Of a DNA stretch of 64,000 nucleotides, positions 63,980 through 64,000 are shown in pieces. The DNA is from Orientallactaga sibirica (taxonomy: Eukaryota; Chordata; Mammalia; Rodentia; Dipodidae): assembly GCA_036365145.1 (NCBI GenBank), contig JAEOAD010000026.1, positions 3,364,001 through 3,428,000 of the forward strand, in the 5' to 3' direction. Under the pieces are notes generated by a model. That model searched no databases, was not told where the DNA came from, and was given only the letters and a program-made list of their open reading frames with translations. Made by a program: the position numbers and the translations under genes. Position 1 is the stretch's first letter. Every line of letters begins with the position of its first letter.

Positions 63980-64000
63980 GGGGGCTGGAGAGATGGCTTA
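63980..64000 (+). mobile_element. start of a tRNA-derived SINE, cut by window end
   Basis: gggctggagagatggctta is the exact SINE head. The rest lies outside the window. Confidence 0.9.

Noticed and set aside
1..64000. CRISPR arrays, bacterial operons, phage or plasmid features
   Set aside because: Repeat content is wholly mammalian (B1, tRNA-derived SINEs, L1, MIR). No regularly spaced palindromic repeats or prokaryotic genes were seen.

Overview
This window is non-coding DNA from a mammalian genome, almost certainly a rodent. The evidence is the density and type of its short retroposons. About twenty B1-type (7SL-derived) SINEs and about fifty copies of a tRNA-derived SINE are present. The tRNA-derived SINE has a head reading like ggctggagagatggctta, a B box ggttcgattc, a CT-rich middle and an AAATA tail. 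There are also ID/B4-type elements, LINE-1 3' ends, MaLR-like solo LTRs and ancient MIR/L2 pieces. From memory, these exact B1 and B2-like consensus forms resemble those of jerboas (Dipodidae). That placement is an inference to be tested by database search.

I could support no intact protein-coding gene, functional RNA gene or CRISPR array. The long open frames are explained by microsatellites (Ser/Phe/Leu/Pro, Lys/Glu/Arg and His/Thr runs), by SINEs, or by chance. Two retrocopies of real genes are recognisable, both on the minus strand and both dead. One is a frameshifted copy of RPS16 at about 31341-31857, with a later SINE in its 3' end. The other is a 5'-truncated piece of PPIA (cyclophilin A) at about 26795-26969, joined to an LTR-derived poly(A) end and framed by a 16-bp target-site duplication.

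Layout. 1-4400: dense SINE/B1/LTR mosaic. 4400-7030: mostly single copy, with an old mariner-like fossil. 7030-10290: repeats, a 47-bp triplicated unit and a pile-up of five sense SINEs. 10290-24000: mostly single copy with scattered SINEs and a ~480-bp CTTC microsatellite. 24000-27830: repeats, including an LTR lying inside an ATC-type satellite and the PPIA chimera. 27830-31100: mostly single copy. 31100-33750: RPS16 pseudogene and a long CA/TG-rich satellite with a single-copy island. 35330-36330: LINE-1 3' end. 36360-41490: single-copy region with the two best candidate conserved non-coding elements. 42940-48140: TTTC microsatellite followed by a recent ~2.35-kb tandem duplication. 48140-64000: SINE-rich mosaic with another candidate regulatory block near 55.75-56.16 kb.

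Several AT-rich single-copy blocks carry homeodomain-type TAATTA cores and stand out against the GC-rich background. They look like enhancer-type conserved elements, but conservation cannot be seen from one sequence. I found no previously undescribed gene system. The most interesting structures are the PPIA-LTR chimeric retrocopy, the tandem duplication, repeated SINE insertion at identical target sites, and the candidate regulatory blocks.
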